A stretch of 64,000 nucleotides of DNA, from the NCBI GenBank assembly GCA_021401465.1, contig JADDMT010000050.1, forward strand, positions 1-64,000. The letters are read 5' to 3'. Position 1 is the stretch's first letter. Each line of letters opens with the position of its first letter. Shown in pieces: positions 31,375 through 41,600 of this stretch. The stretch comes from Teratosphaeria epicoccoides. Its lineage: Eukaryota; Ascomycota; Dothideomycetes; Mycosphaerellales; Teratosphaeriaceae. The notes below the pieces were generated by a model. The model was not told the DNA's origin and made no database searches. It was given only the letters and a program-made list of their open reading frames with translations. A program made the translations under genes and the position numbers.

Positions 31375-32297
31375 GGTAGTGTGAGATGGTGTGGGGTAGA
31401 GCATGAAATGATCAGTTATGGTGCATCAGTTTCTCACAGTATCTACCTCACAGTATCTACCTCACAGTATATCTGGGATTCACTCAAAACTTCGTGGTGT
31501 GAGAGATGAGCTTCTGTATCCATGCCAGAGCCGCGACGCCGACACGCGATGTAGGCAATGGATAGTAATGATGGCAGCAAGAGATCTGAACCGCGGCCAT
31601 TCTGCAAATTGTGTCGACGCCTTGTTCCTCGCGATTCGGACCTCTTTCCTCCCCTTTGCACGTACCCCACCACTGACGACGTCCATCGGGCCCCAAAAGG
31701 AGCGCGGCTCGACGAGGTTTTCCAGCCTCTACACTGGCTAGCTGCCTCTTTACCATCCGAGTCCCATCCTGCCTGCGGTTGGGGCATGTCGGTCTGTGTA
31801 GCCCTCGTCGGCGCTGTCTATCGCCCGGGCAGCTGCGCAAACCTATTCGCCCTTTTCCACACGTTGGGCGTGGGCGGTCCTGCACTCGTGCTGTTGGTCA
31901 TGGCGGACTGGATGGCCGGCTGGAGCGGTTGCTTCACAGCCAAATGACTAATTAACCACAGTTGTTTGACGGACCTGACTCACTGACGGCTGCGGCGTGT
32001 GGTACAGCTCATCCATGTCTAGCATGCGAGGGTCATTCTGCTGGTCAAGTCCTCGAACCGTACGATCCTGCTCCTGGGAACACCGTCGTCTGTCTGGATA
32101 TGGCGCTTCTTGCCTGTCCGATATATCTGTATGTCTTTTCGGAAGACTGATTTCGGGTCTTGGTCGCTGCTTGCATCTCCGTGGAAAGTCTCATCCGCGC
32201 CATTGCTGTGCTGAAAAGGACCAGTCCGGAGCCCATCATGCTCTACATGTATCTTGGTCAACTGGCGCAGAAACTTCTCTTTCTTTCGCGACCGTGG
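31375..32297. other. Convergent intergenic, left part
   Basis: Convergent region after SRP68. It holds a 14-bp tandem repeat at 31434-31472, and several overlapping frames with no family signal. Confidence 0.5.
31434..31472. repeat. 14-bp tandem repeat, about 2.8 copies
   Basis: TCACAGTATCTACC starts at 31434, 31448 and 31462; the third copy is cut short. It lies in the SRP68 3' flank. Confidence 0.85.
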
Positions 32298-32708
32298 TCA
32301 TAGATGTGGCAACGCGAAGCACGGCGTATGCGACTCAGCACGTTCCATTCTAAACTGCACATTCAAGAAGTTCTTGAATCTGTCGGGCACAACCAGCGTC
32401 GTTTGCAAGCCTTCCAGCGAGTCGATTATGGCGAAGAAGACCAGATCGCTGGATCCAATGCTTTTGCCTGGTCCTTGTCCGAGCCTGTAAGACGCCACGC
32501 CACGCGCGAACGTGATGCAGTATGCCACAGACACTAATACCATGCTCGTAACATGTGCATTGACAGCATCGCGGCTGATTCGGACGACCAGGTCGATCAG
32601 ATACCTTCTGCCTACTTGCAAGCGCACCCCGATAACTGTAGGAGCGTCGTTCAGCTCGATGCTACAAATTGGCAAGCTGACCCGGCTGTGTGCGAATTGC
32701 TGCTTCAA
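32298..32708 (-). CDS. Possible hypothetical membrane-protein fragment
   Basis: A 136-codon frame with hydrophobic stretches (AHVTSMVLVSVAYCITFARG and SDLVFFAIIDSLEGLQTTLV) that could be membrane segments. It ends in FKNFLNVQFRMERAESH. A following minus-strand frame (32261-32019) has coding-like composition but no clear splice link. I do not recognise a family. It may be a short unspliced gene model, a fragment of a decayed transporter, or chance. There is no defined start context. Confidence 0.22.
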   Translation of the reverse strand: MKQQFAHSRVSLPICSIELNDAPTVIGVRLQVGRRYLIDLVVRISRDAVNAHVTSMVLVSVAYCITFARGVASYRLGQGPGKSIGSSDLVFFAIIDSLEGLQTTLVVPDRFKNFLNVQFRMERAESHTPCFALPHL

Positions 32709-33022
32709 GACAATGTAAAAGCGCGTCCAGGTTAGAGAGCTGAGTTAACGTTTCGTCCGACTGCAGAGACATTCATCGCCTCACAGAGATCGGCTAAGTG
32801 TCGGCAAGCGATTGGACATGGTCATCCGGTTTTGGTGAAGTTGGGCGGCTAACATACCCAGGGCTACGCATGGATTTGCGACCGTACTTTAGCGATGCCT
32901 GCAGAGCCTTTCCAAAACGCCACCTTATGCGGTGAACCCGACCATGATTTTACACCGAAGCCGTACAGCACATATGAGGCAGCGCGCGAGTGCGCAGAAC
33001 TAATTCAATGCGAATAATGTCA
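32709..33022. other. Intergenic downstream of TOK1
   Basis: 314 bp at the 3' side of TOK1. No gene or repeat is seen. Confidence 0.6.
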
Positions 33023-35515
33023 TCATGCACCCGCATCAACCTTGTCGTAAATTCGCTCACCCTCCGGCCCCAACTCGTAATCAGAAGGATCCTCAGCCAC
33101 AGGCGTGCTTCGCAGATTTGCATTTCCGCTCCCACGTCTCCTCGAGCCGTGCAAGCTACGAGGAACTTCTTCGCCATCGTCTTCTTTCAGCAGCGCATGA
33201 GTCGTCTGCTTGACCCACCGATTCATGCTCTCACACAGTCGCTCAAGCACGAAGTCGGCTTCGCTGCCCTCCGACATCATAGGACTATCCTCGCCGATCC
33301 AGTCCCACTCAATCAAGCCGCCTTCTTCTTCCTCGTCCTCCGTTTCGCGATCCTCTGCTTTGCGAGCTGAGAAGCGGATGAGGCGAGTAAACTCAACCCA
33401 CTCTTCATATGTATACTGCCTCTTTGACCCGTTCTTGATGTCCGCGGCCACTTTCTTGATTGCAGTAGGGAGTCTGCGTGCCAGTTCCGCATCACTCGGC
33501 TCATCTTGGGCAAGCTCGTCGATCGTAGGCGTCGGCACAGGGTCCGGGTCTGGACCGGTGCGGAAGCCCCGTGCAAGCCGCTGCTTCGCCTCTTTTCGCT
33601 CTTTGCGCTGTTGCAGCCATGTAAACAGCCAATGCTGCTCTTCTACAAAGTGGCGCCAGACACCATGCTTCGGCAAAACAGTGAAGTCTGCCACCCAAAA
33701 TGTGCCGGCCTTGAACTTCTTGATGACGGTGTCGCCAAGGTCTGCAATCAGAATGGTCATGGTAGGCACGGCGATCAAACTCCAAAATACGAAGAATGGA
33801 CGTCCGGGATTGCTTTTGGGTGCTAAGTCACCATACCCTATAGTGAGCAGGGAGACGTAGCAGAAGTACAATGCCTGAAAGTAGGTCATGCCTTGTGTAT
33901 AGCGCTCACAAAGCCAGAAGACTACTGCTCCAGCACACCAAAGTATGCCGAAGGCGAATATTGACATGCTTAGAGCATACCACTGCTTGAAACGAGCGGT
34001 GTCATGCTGAATGTGCCGCATGGCTTCGAACCGGTCCTTCTCTTCTCGAAGCAGAATCAGCTTTGGCGTGCGGCTGCGACGCTTTGCAGGCTGAGTCGCG
34101 AAGGAAGCCACCAGTTTGAGAGTGTCCAAGCCTGCACCAATACGTCTTGAGCCTTTGTACTCGCTCCTGTTACCGTTCGTATCTCCTTTTGGATCGCTGA
34201 TATGAATAGCCGGGTGTCTTGACGTGTCCATTTGCTGCACCGGCGCAGAAATCACGGGTCTCTCGCTTTCTTGCAGGCCCCTCCTCTGCTCCAACTCCAT
34301 CGACGATGTGACTGTTCGGCCGATTGTCCGCGATCTGGCGTTCTCGACGTGTCGCCTAATTACCTTCTCTGTGCCAATCTCAGCTGCAAACTTAGTTATG
34401 CTCGAGACCGTAAGACCCAACATGATGATGCCTCCAACGGAATACGGAAATACTAGGCCGCGACCAACATTTGAAGATGGGTACATATCACCAAAGCCGA
34501 CTGTCAATATAGTGACATCTGAAAAGTACAGAGCGTTGACGAAGTTCCAGTCTTGACCTTGAGTGCCATACCGGGACTCGACAGCTGAGAAGATGCCGCC
34601 GCCTCCGGCCAGCCAGATGAAGAAGAGCATGGTCTGTAGAATGAGTGTCCGTTGCGATTCGGTGAGTGTAAAGTGCTGTGGGTAGTGGCCTAGAAAATAG
34701 CCAAACATGTTGAACATGAGCAGCATCGAGCAGATCATGTACATGCATGCAGCAAGGACTGCGTACCAGAAGCCTTGAGTATACGTTTGCTGTGGTCTTA
34801 TGGGAGGCACATACTTTTCCATGCAGACCGTGATGGCAATCAATATGCCCGTTGCAATGTACCACATTACAATCGTCACTGGCAAGGCAATGATGTATCT
34901 GATCCGATGCGTGAAGTTGCAAAGGAGGAAAAAGTTTCCAATGAAGCCAACGATCAGAGAGGCCAGATTGAGCCAGTAGCACCACCTTGGATCTCTGTAC
35001 ATCTGGCCTTCAAGCTGCGCGACAAGTACCCTTGAGTCGCCATCCCATGCGCACACCTTTGCAGTGGCAGAGTCCACGCCTGGTACAAGACACATCCGCC
35101 AGTAGGTGACCAAGGCAGCGATGCTCATAACATTAGCAAGAGGCCCAATGGTCGCTGCCAGCAGGGGTATGGCGGTCGAAGCAAACCACCAATCTTCCTC
35201 GTCTTCATCATCCCAATCGCGAAGGGTAAACTTCCACCAGGTCCGACCATTTGTCGTGCTGCGATCAAGTCGCAATGATGGTCGTCGCTGGAAGGCGTGG
35301 CTGGAAGAGCGACGTCGGGTGAATGTGTCGAAGACGGAGTTCCGGCGTTCGTAGTATTGGCCCGACTGTCGACCCTCTGCAGGGTCCTGCATCTCGTTGG
35401 CATCGTCTGCTGAAGGAGCGCTTTTGTCAACAATCATTGGCGTGGTCGTTTTGACTTGAGCGTCGTGGGCTGTGCGCTCTATCGAGGCGCGTAGACTGCC
35501 ATCCTCGTTCTCCAT
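33023..35515 (-). CDS. Two-pore-domain outward-rectifier potassium channel, TOK1-like
   Basis: Single exon, 830 aa. The cytosolic N-terminus is followed by eight transmembrane helices, beginning around TAIPLLAATIGPLANVMSIA, and two pore loops. The first selectivity filter is TVGFGDMYP near residue 337, and the second is TIGYGDLAP near residue 557, the signature of the fungal TOK family (six helices plus two). Between the pore modules lies a basic linker (RRHVENARSRTIGRTVTSSM), and the C-terminal cytosolic tail is long and acidic (RETEDEEEEGGLIEWDWIGE). TOK channels let K+ leave the cell on depolarisation and set plasma membrane potential. The C-terminal extension of about 230 residues may be regulatory. 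Confidence 0.94.
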   Translation of the reverse strand: MENEDGSLRASIERTAHDAQVKTTTPMIVDKSAPSADDANEMQDPAEGRQSGQYYERRNSVFDTFTRRRSSSHAFQRRPSLRLDRSTTNGRTWWKFTLRDWDDEDEEDWWFASTAIPLLAATIGPLANVMSIAALVTYWRMCLVPGVDSATAKVCAWDGDSRVLVAQLEGQMYRDPRWCYWLNLASLIVGFIGNFFLLCNFTHRIRYIIALPVTIVMWYIATGILIAITVCMEKYVPPIRPQQTYTQGFWYAVLAACMYMICSMLLMFNMFGYFLGHYPQHFTLTESQRTLILQTMLFFIWLAGGGGIFSAVESRYGTQGQDWNFVNALYFSDVTILTVGFGDMYPSSNVGRGLVFPYSVGGIIMLGLTVSSITKFAAEIGTEKVIRRHVENARSRTIGRTVTSSMELEQRRGLQESERPVISAPVQQMDTSRHPAIHISDPKGDTNGNRSEYKGSRRIGAGLDTLKLVASFATQPAKRRSRTPKLILLREEKDRFEAMRHIQHDTARFKQWYALSMSIFAFGILWCAGAVVFWLCERYTQGMTYFQALYFCYVSLLTIGYGDLAPKSNPGRPFFVFWSLIAVPTMTILIADLGDTVIKKFKAGTFWVADFTVLPKHGVWRHFVEEQHWLFTWLQQRKERKEAKQRLARGFRTGPDPDPVPTPTIDELAQDEPSDAELARRLPTAIKKVAADIKNGSKRQYTYEEWVEFTRLIRFSARKAEDRETEDEEEEGGLIEWDWIGEDSPMMSEGSEADFVLERLCESMNRWVKQTTHALLKEDDGEEVPRSLHGSRRRGSGNANLRSTPVAEDPSDYELGPEGERIYDKVDAGA

Positions 35516-36129
35516 AGTCTGGTGCCAGTGGCTTGTGATGGCATACAGGCATTTGCTCCGCGATATACATGCTCAGACAGACCACTGTGACCGTGCATAT
35601 CCAACCTAAATGCTGCCAAAGACTTGCAAGCATTAAAAGGCCATGGCAAAAAGCAAGCAACCAAGAAGTGCCTCCACAGCGCGCTACCAGAGCTTCTTCG
35701 CGCTGCAAGATAAGACGCGGTCCAGTCCCATGCGACCAAGGTCTTGCCTTGAACGCCACATGCGTGGAGTCTATCGGTCCTGACTCCTGATATTCACAGC
35801 GCCCGGAACATTCGCCGCAAAGACCAGCGGGGAGACGTGGGCCCATACGATCGCCCCCCAAGTCAAAGTGCTTGTGAAAGGAAATCTGTCAACAGCTTGA
35901 ATGTCGGCAAAACCCGCCTCGGTGTAGACAGTTTTGTTTGACCGGAGGTACTTCTGCCCCATAAAGTGAAAAAGCTTCAAGGCGTCGACACGGCGAGGAA
36001 GAGCGTACGCAGGCCAAGGCGATACCTTAATGTCTGGCAGGCAGTGATCGGCATCCTATGGAGAGAATCGCGCGTAGGCTGAGGCGCTACTAGTAGTGCC
36101 CAGCCAGCCCTGTTCACTCTCACTTCTCT
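35516..36129. other. Upstream region of TOK1
   Basis: 600 bp with no recognisable gene; presumably the TOK1 promoter and 5' untranslated region. Confidence 0.5.
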
Positions 36130-37638
36130 GTGAGGCATATCTCTGCGGACCATGACTCTATAGGAAGTGCTCCTCGTGCAATGTCCAATGATGATTATCA
36201 ACCGTGCCAAGGACATAAATCAACCCTTCAAGAGGAAGACCAAGAAAACTACAAGCATTCACCTCTCGTGAGAAAGCCTCCAGATGATCCTGGGGGCCCT
36301 GGTACACAGAAACACGTTGAGAGGCAGCATCTGGAGCACTTTCGTGATGATCGTGTTGTGAGATGTCTCACGTCCACGCTTTCACTGTGGATTCACCGCG
36401 GTGCCGAAATGGCAGAATGATCTGAGCGCAACCAGATAGAAGATGGCCCACTCACAGAAGAGATGGTGCAGGACATCACCAATTTCGAGCCAACGACGGC
36501 CAAAGTACCGCTGAGGCTCGTTGTTGACTCAGAGCACCGGAAAAGCAGCAAGTCCGGCAAGAGTAGCAGGCAGTACCTGCCTGGGAATACAACCTTCAAG
36601 TCAGAAGCGCGCCATTGGCAATCATACAGATCAGAAATCGTATATCCACCGGAAAAAGTAGCAGAGCTGGTGATTCGCAAGGCTCGCCGGGGAACAGCCT
36701 TGCTACGAGCCACCTTCAAGCCGCCAGAAATGGGACCGCTGACGTGGCATGTCGATCTGTCTGCAGTCTCGCAGGAGTCTGGCAGGGTGACCCGGTGCCC
36801 TTATCGTTTGCGAGCGGCATGAGAGAATGGGAGGATGGCGAAGACGAAGACGTAGAGGGCCTTGCGAGGTTGCTGTCGAGGCAAGAGGCGGCTCGCAACT
36901 CGATTCACGACGACGATGTCGACACGTCGATGATTGTGGAGGATTTACGCGATGCATGTGCGCAGCAGCAGCACTCCCCGTTCTCAATTGCCCCTCTCGA
37001 CACTTCAGGCGAGGTCCACACAGATGTGTTGCTTAGGCCCTGTAGAGTCATCAAGTGGCGACTAGAAGCACAAGCGACAGAGCGATGCTGCTTTCTCCTC
37101 TGCTGGGCCGTCGGCACTTCCTACTGCTCAGCCACGGCTAACAGGATAGAGCTTCGCAGTAGCCAAAGCCGCAACGATGACCCACCTGAGCTAGGAAAGA
37201 TCGGACCTTCAGAATATCGCAGGACTCTGGGTGTTCGTTCCCAGAAGCCAGCAGACAGGCAGGTTAACGATTCATTCAAAGAACCTGTAAGATCACGGAC
37301 TTGCAGAATCAATGCCTACAAGAGTGACAGACCCGCAAGATCAGTAGCTCTTCCACAAAAGCATCGAATTCACTAGACCTGCAAGGTCGACTGACGCCGT
37401 AGCTCTGTCGAACTTCATGAATATGAGACGTACGACATCAAGAAAAGCCGGAGGATGAACAGCCCTACAAGATTGGCAGCCTCGCATGACCAACAGGCGC
37501 GGAACAGACAACAGAACCGCAAAACTTCATTGGACTCGTACAAGGCGTTGATGAAGCCGCAGGACCGCCAGGCCGGAACGACCGACAGATTTACAAATCC
37601 AGAAGGCTTGCGTGGTCAGCGGAGCTACCGGTGACACA
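36130..37638 (+). pseudogene. Unrecognised, possibly decayed gene with an in-frame stop
   Basis: A plus-strand frame from 36130 runs to 36822 with a single in-frame TGA at 36418-36420. The two halves have coding-like composition; the second holds YPPEKVAELVIRKARRGTAL and FKPPEMGPLTWHVDLSAV. A shifted frame then continues with REWEDGEDEDVEGLARLL and QQQHSPFSIAPLDTSG to 37376. Two more short frames downstream contain PARSVAL and PARSTDAVALS, and end at about 37638. No intron with good signals removes the TGA or joins the frames cleanly. It may be a multi-exon gene I cannot resolve or a decayed lineage-specific gene. No domain is recognised. Confidence 0.3.
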
Positions 37639-37821
37639 ACAAAGCCGCAAGATTGAGAAGGACTTGGACGTCGTGAGATTACTGCAGAAAGCGCTCTGGG
37701 CTTGAGAGTATCTGCTATCGACGGTATGAACGCGTGTGGTGAGACTTCATCGGGTTCAAAGCGTTTGCTACCAGGATCCGAGCCGTCCCGTGCCACTTTT
37801 GTGAGTGCCCTGGGATGGGAA

Positions 37822-38308
37822 TTGATATATATCCTCCTGCCAAATTACCACCTATCCTCATCGGAGGAAATCTCCGCATCTTCGGCTAGGCACGACTCCG
37901 AAAATACGCGTAGCGCGGCCGACGGTGTCTAGTCGCACGTATAGATAGTAACTACTCTGTGCTGCTACTAGTACTTCGCCTGCTATGTAGGACTACTATG
38001 CAGGACCATGCGCGGAGCCCCCTATAGGACTTGTAGTGTAGCTTAGCTTATGCTCTATTAGTTATTAGGGGTTTTATATGATTATAAGTTCGTGCGAAAG
38101 CGCGCATCTTTGCGATCTAGCTAATTAAGGTTACATGTACTATATCGCGGCATTTGTTGTACTAGTAACATCGCGGTGTTAGTTGTTAGTGCTTAAGTTG
38201 TGTGTTACCTAGTATTCTAAGGATTATCGGAGCGGGTTAATCCGCTCCGATACACCGTGCATGTGCGCAAGAGGGTAGGTAGTAATTTGGCAGGAGGATA
38301 TATATCAA
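37822..38308. repeat. 487-bp inverted-repeat unit with 38-bp arms
   Basis: TTGATATATATCCTCCTGCC at 37822 heads a 38-bp arm (37822-37859) that returns inverted at 38308-38271 with two mismatches. Weaker similarity extends outward through a CCCTGGG/CCCAGG stretch. The interior (37930-38220) is rich in CTA/TAG words and has no coding frame. Near the right arm is a perfect palindromic hairpin (38225-38252). This may be another non-autonomous transposable element or a hairpin-forming repeat. No clear target duplication was found. Confidence 0.6.
38225..38252. repeat. Perfect inverted repeat (11-bp arms, 6-bp loop)
   Basis: TATCGGAGCGG, loop GTTAAT, CCGCTCCGATA. It lies just inside the right arm of the 487-bp inverted-repeat unit. 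It could form a hairpin or be a protein binding site; nothing shows which. Confidence 0.8.
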
Positions 38309-38636
38309 CACCCGCCTGGGATAGTCCAATTGCAAAGCTTGGACTTTGGAGCGGCTTTTGCACGCCTCTTGAGGTTTCCGGCGCAAAGCGACGATGGCGG
38401 CGGTATGGCGCTCCAGGGTGGTTTGGCTCACTGTGGTATCCGCTGCTGACATGAATTCCCAACACGCACCCTGAGACGTTAGCGTAGTTCCGACGTACTT
38501 GGTACTGACTGAAGAGGTGCGCAGGCTCGTTGACGAGACATATCGAAGAGCCGACTGGGCTTTTCCAGATACACAAGTCTTATAAGTTCTCTACAAATAG
38601 GCATAGACTACTTCAAACCACTCTTCCGCACCCACA
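38309..38636. other. Intergenic, 3' side of the PPR gene
   Basis: About 330 bp between the inverted-repeat unit and the stop of the PPR gene. No gene is seen. Confidence 0.5.
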
Positions 38637-41600
38637 CTATGCACCCTCCCTCCCGAAACTCCCCGCCTCCCCCCTCAACAACGTCCTCTGCAACCCATCC
38701 TCCACCACGGGCATACTCTGCACCGCGAAAACGGCCCTGGGCGCCGCCTCCCTCACGGCCTTCGTACTCCCCACATACCTCCCGAACTCCTCCATCTCCT
38801 TTAACTTCCCCAACTCCCCCCTAATCTCCAACCTCCTCAACTTCAACAACGCCGCAGCCAGATGCACGCAGGTACTATACCTCGGCATCAACTGCCCAGG
38901 GTCCAAATACCTTGCGCGAATGTACTGAAGCCCTTCCGTGCGCGCCGAAGGGCTCGGCGGCCACACCCTTGCTTTGCCCTCGTTGACCCAGCCGGGCCAG
39001 GCCGGGAAGAGGAAGCGTTCGGCGAGGACGAAGGCGAGGAGGATGAGGGGTGGGTGGGCGTTGACGAGGATCTGGATGAGCGAGTTCCAGGTTTTGTTGC
39101 CCATGGTGTAGCCTTGGGAGAGGAATTGGGAGACGGTGGTGAGGAGGTCTTGGGTGCGGGATTGCTGGGAGAGGGAATAGACGTACCAGCGGAGAGGGCG
39201 GTCAAGGATTGCGGCGCGGCCGGGAACGGGCTGCTGAGGGGTGATCTTGTCTGTCGAGGAGGTAGATATAGGGAATAATGCGGTCGTTGAAGCCGTTGTG
39301 GCTACATCGGTTTGCGTCTTTGCCTTCCTGCCGCGCTTCCTGGGTTTTGCGTCGGCCTCCTCCTTGACCGGCAAAGCGATCTGAAATCCAGCTTCTGACG
39401 CATCGCTGCCCGCTGTGGGTGGCTCAACGTTTATCAGATCCGGCAGTGTCGCCTCAGAATTACGGTCATGAACACCGTCGCGCTTCGTGAGCATCGGCAC
39501 AGGAATGGGCTTCGCCAACGAATCCGCCAGCTTCTTCGCAAGCACCCAGTACTTCTCCACTTGGTCATGCTCGCCAGCACGATGATGCGCCGACATCATG
39601 GCAATCAGAATCTGCATTGGAAGCTGCACTTCAGCATCACTCGGCCCGCGCTGCTTGGCCAATTTCGAGCGATATTCCTCAAACAGCTTGGCGGCAGCCT
39701 CGAAGCATCGCTCCTTGCCATGCATCGAGATCAGGTAGCCAAAATACGTCGCAGATGGCTGATCTGGCTGATACACCAGCTCGCCGAATGCATGTGGTTC
39801 AGACACCGCCACACCAGCGCCATGGACATCACTCCATCGAAGAATCTTTCGGAATTCCTTCATGGCCAAGTCGAGAGTGTCAGCAGCAGTGTCAGATTTC
39901 CTCGTCCCGTTCGGACGCATTTTCTTACGCTCATGCACTTCTACGCGTGTCTTCGCCTTCAAATACGCAGCTTTACTCGCTAAGCTGGGCTTGATGTTCC
40001 GACGCGACATGTCCACGTGCGCAGCAAGCGCGTCGTCGTACTTGCCCTCCTTGACATAGCCTGCCATCACGATGGCATAGTGAAGAGCAGTCGGCAGTAC
40101 GCCAGACTCCTTCATACCTGTGCGCAGGATCTTGTATGCAGCATTCGTCTGTCGATAAACAGCCAAGGAATGAATCAGTGCTGCAAACGTCCCGCCGTCC
40201 ACACGAGTTTTTTCTTCTTTCATCCAGCGATATGTGGCCATCGCAGCATCGACGTTGCGGCGATGGGCATGGGCAGTTAGGAGGATGTTGAAACATCCAG
40301 TGAGTGATCCCGCCACAGTCCTTTCGAATTTGACATCTCTTATGAGATCTTTCAGCACGAGTTCGGCTTTGTCGAGCTGATCGGAGTTGACCAAAGCGTT
40401 CATCAGACTGTGGTAGAAATGAGCCTCGCGCTTGCTGGGCACGATCGAGTCGTACTGTGCCATGAGGTCTTGGACGCCTTCGACGTCTCCACGCTTGCCC
40501 AGCATCTCCATGACCGGACCGAAGCTCCATTGGCTGGGCGAGACGTTCTCGCCAAGCATTTCCATGAGCAGATTGATGGCGCCATCTAAGTCATCGACTC
40601 GGTGGTAGGCATGAATGAGCACATTCCAGGCTTTCAACGGCGGGACCTCGCCGTGTTTCTTGGCAAGCGCTGCAAAGTCATCGAAAGCAGCTTTGGCACC
40701 TCTGAGGTCGTTACGCCGAGCATGGACGTAGATCGTCGTCCAGAGTGAATCGCGCTGATCTTCGAAATCGGGAAATTCCTGCTTCAAATGCCGGAGCCAC
40801 CGGTCGAAGCGATTCTGCTGACCATCTTTAGCGGTGTAGGCGAGCATGACATCTAAAGCATCCTGTGTGAGCCTGCCGTACCACCGCAGCCAGTCGTTGC
40901 ATATGGTGATAGGAGTGATAGTGCGCAAGCGCAATTGCTTCCGTTCGAAGTAATCAAAATAATGCGTTGTGCGCTGAAGCAGCCTCATGAGAACTTCCTC
41001 CGAGATACGATGATCAGGGAATCGGGTTACCAATTCGTCATATGCGCTGCAAACGGATCGCTGAATGTCAGTGTAGGTATATCTACATGTCGAGCTGGTC
41101 ATGGCGAGAATCACATCCTGGTAGAAACTTGCGGCGTTATCGATCCAGGGTGTCATGTGCCCGAAAAGTCGACCGATGGCAAAGCTGGGAAAATACAGGT
41201 GTTTGGGTTTTCCACGAGGTCGAAAGCTGGGTTCCTTTTGAACATCATCAAACGCTTGGAACTCCTGGATCAGAGCTTCCTTGAAAAACCTCGCGGCGAA
41301 TCGAGAGGTCTGTTCATTGAGCAACGACTTCGTGCCGAGCTCTTCGATGTAAACCAGCAAGCTCATGGCTTTCCGAAGCAGCTGTGGAATGTTCGAAACG
41401 AGGAACCAAAATCTTTCAGCCCTTGCATGCTCCGACAAATGGTGTTGTGCGAGTAGGTAGTTGCTCTCGATGTGAGTGGCAAGCTGCCATTTTTCCTCCT
41501 TTAGTGCGTGGCGGAAGAATGCTATAGCGACTTGATCACCATTGTCAATGTTGCCGAGAGCCTCCTCGAGCAAGACAAGAGCCTGCGCATGTCGACTTCG

